Shown here piece after piece: positions 53,809 to 53,835 of a DNA stretch of 53,835 nucleotides. The notes below the pieces were generated by a model, which was given only the letters and a program-made list of their open reading frames with translations, was not told the origin of the DNA and searched no databases. The DNA comes from Bacteroidales bacterium UBA5287. Its GTDB lineage: Bacteria > Bacteroidota > Bacteroidia > Bacteroidales > Dysgonomonadaceae. The stretch covers positions 1 through 53,835 of the forward strand of contig DHSL01000056.1 in NCBI GenBank assembly GCA_002411345.1. Reading direction: 5' to 3'. Position 1 is the stretch's first letter, and each line of letters starts with the position of its first letter. The position numbers and the translations under genes were made by a program.

Positions 53809-53835
53809 ACTATTAAGTACTCCCCATTAACTGGA
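53805..53835 (-). CDS. Tail of a gene entering from the right edge
   Basis: The last 30 nt read Pro-Val-Asn-Gly-Glu-Tyr-Leu-Ile-Val then TGA on the minus strand. That TGA overlaps the ATG of the HExxH ORF as ATGA, which is typical of coupled genes. The piece is too short to identify, and chance cannot be excluded. Confidence 0.25.
   Translation of the reverse strand, partial: PVNGEYLIV

Overview
The window is about 54 kb of AT-rich DNA from a member of the Bacteroidota, most likely order Bacteroidales. The evidence is a SusC/SusD pair, BACON-domain lipoproteins, a type IX secretion (T9SS) sorting domain beside a PorV-like barrel, many start sites without a Shine-Dalgarno sequence, and repeated matches to the Bacteroidetes -7 promoter box TAnnTTTG. 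I cannot name the genus from sequence alone. I see no tRNA, rRNA, CRISPR array, integrase or intact insertion sequence.

Layout. 1-3.6 kb: yceI-like gene (-), then sufB without sufCDS and a DUF6261-like gene (+), closed by a strong terminator. 3.6-6.9 kb (-): a dolichol-phosphate-mannose-type glycosyltransferase, a dihydroorotase with an altered metal motif, and a MurG-like glycosyltransferase. 7.3-11 kb (+): a subtilisin-like protease with a T9SS C-terminal domain, followed 6 nt later by a PorV/PorQ-like outer-membrane barrel. 11.2-23.9 kb (-): a nutrient-uptake locus that reads beta-helix BACON lipoprotein, SusC, SusD, HExxH lipoprotein peptidase, DUF4302 lipoprotein, unknown lipoprotein and BACON/leucine-rich-repeat lipoprotein, with a clean terminator at its end. 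No regulator is visible beside it. 24.3-27.1 kb (-): a lone AAA/DUF4143 ATPase and a GH28-like beta-helix enzyme.

27.1-34.2 kb (-): a complete type I restriction-modification operon, apparently type IC: hsdM, truncated rhuM, dinD, hsdS, hsdR. The hsdS central linker contains four exact 12-bp tandem repeats, the architecture known to switch DNA specificity in EcoR124I/EcoR124II. 34.2-41.3 kb: a TonB-dependent receptor broken by one in-frame TAA, a QorB-like reductase (+) and a GH106-like alpha-L-rhamnosidase (-). The restriction module therefore lies between two carbohydrate-active genes (GH28-like and GH106-like) that could once have formed one plant-polysaccharide locus.

41.5-44.6 kb (+): an MG2/TonB-plug protein without a barrel, then a 0.5-kb spacer with two hairpins and a possible decayed small ORF. 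44.6-52.1 kb (-): the conserved purH-mreB-mreC-mreD-mrdA(PBP2)-rodA block for purine synthesis and cell elongation. 52.1-53.8 kb (-): two tandem paralogous exported proteins of unknown function behind a short HExxH ORF that overlaps the tail of a gene running off the right edge. This could be a toxin/immunity arrangement, but that is speculative.

The most promising items are the specificity-switching hsdS repeat, the protease/PorV pair, the regulator-less SusCD-peptidase locus and the right-edge gene set. All family assignments come from recognising motifs by eye; no database search was run.
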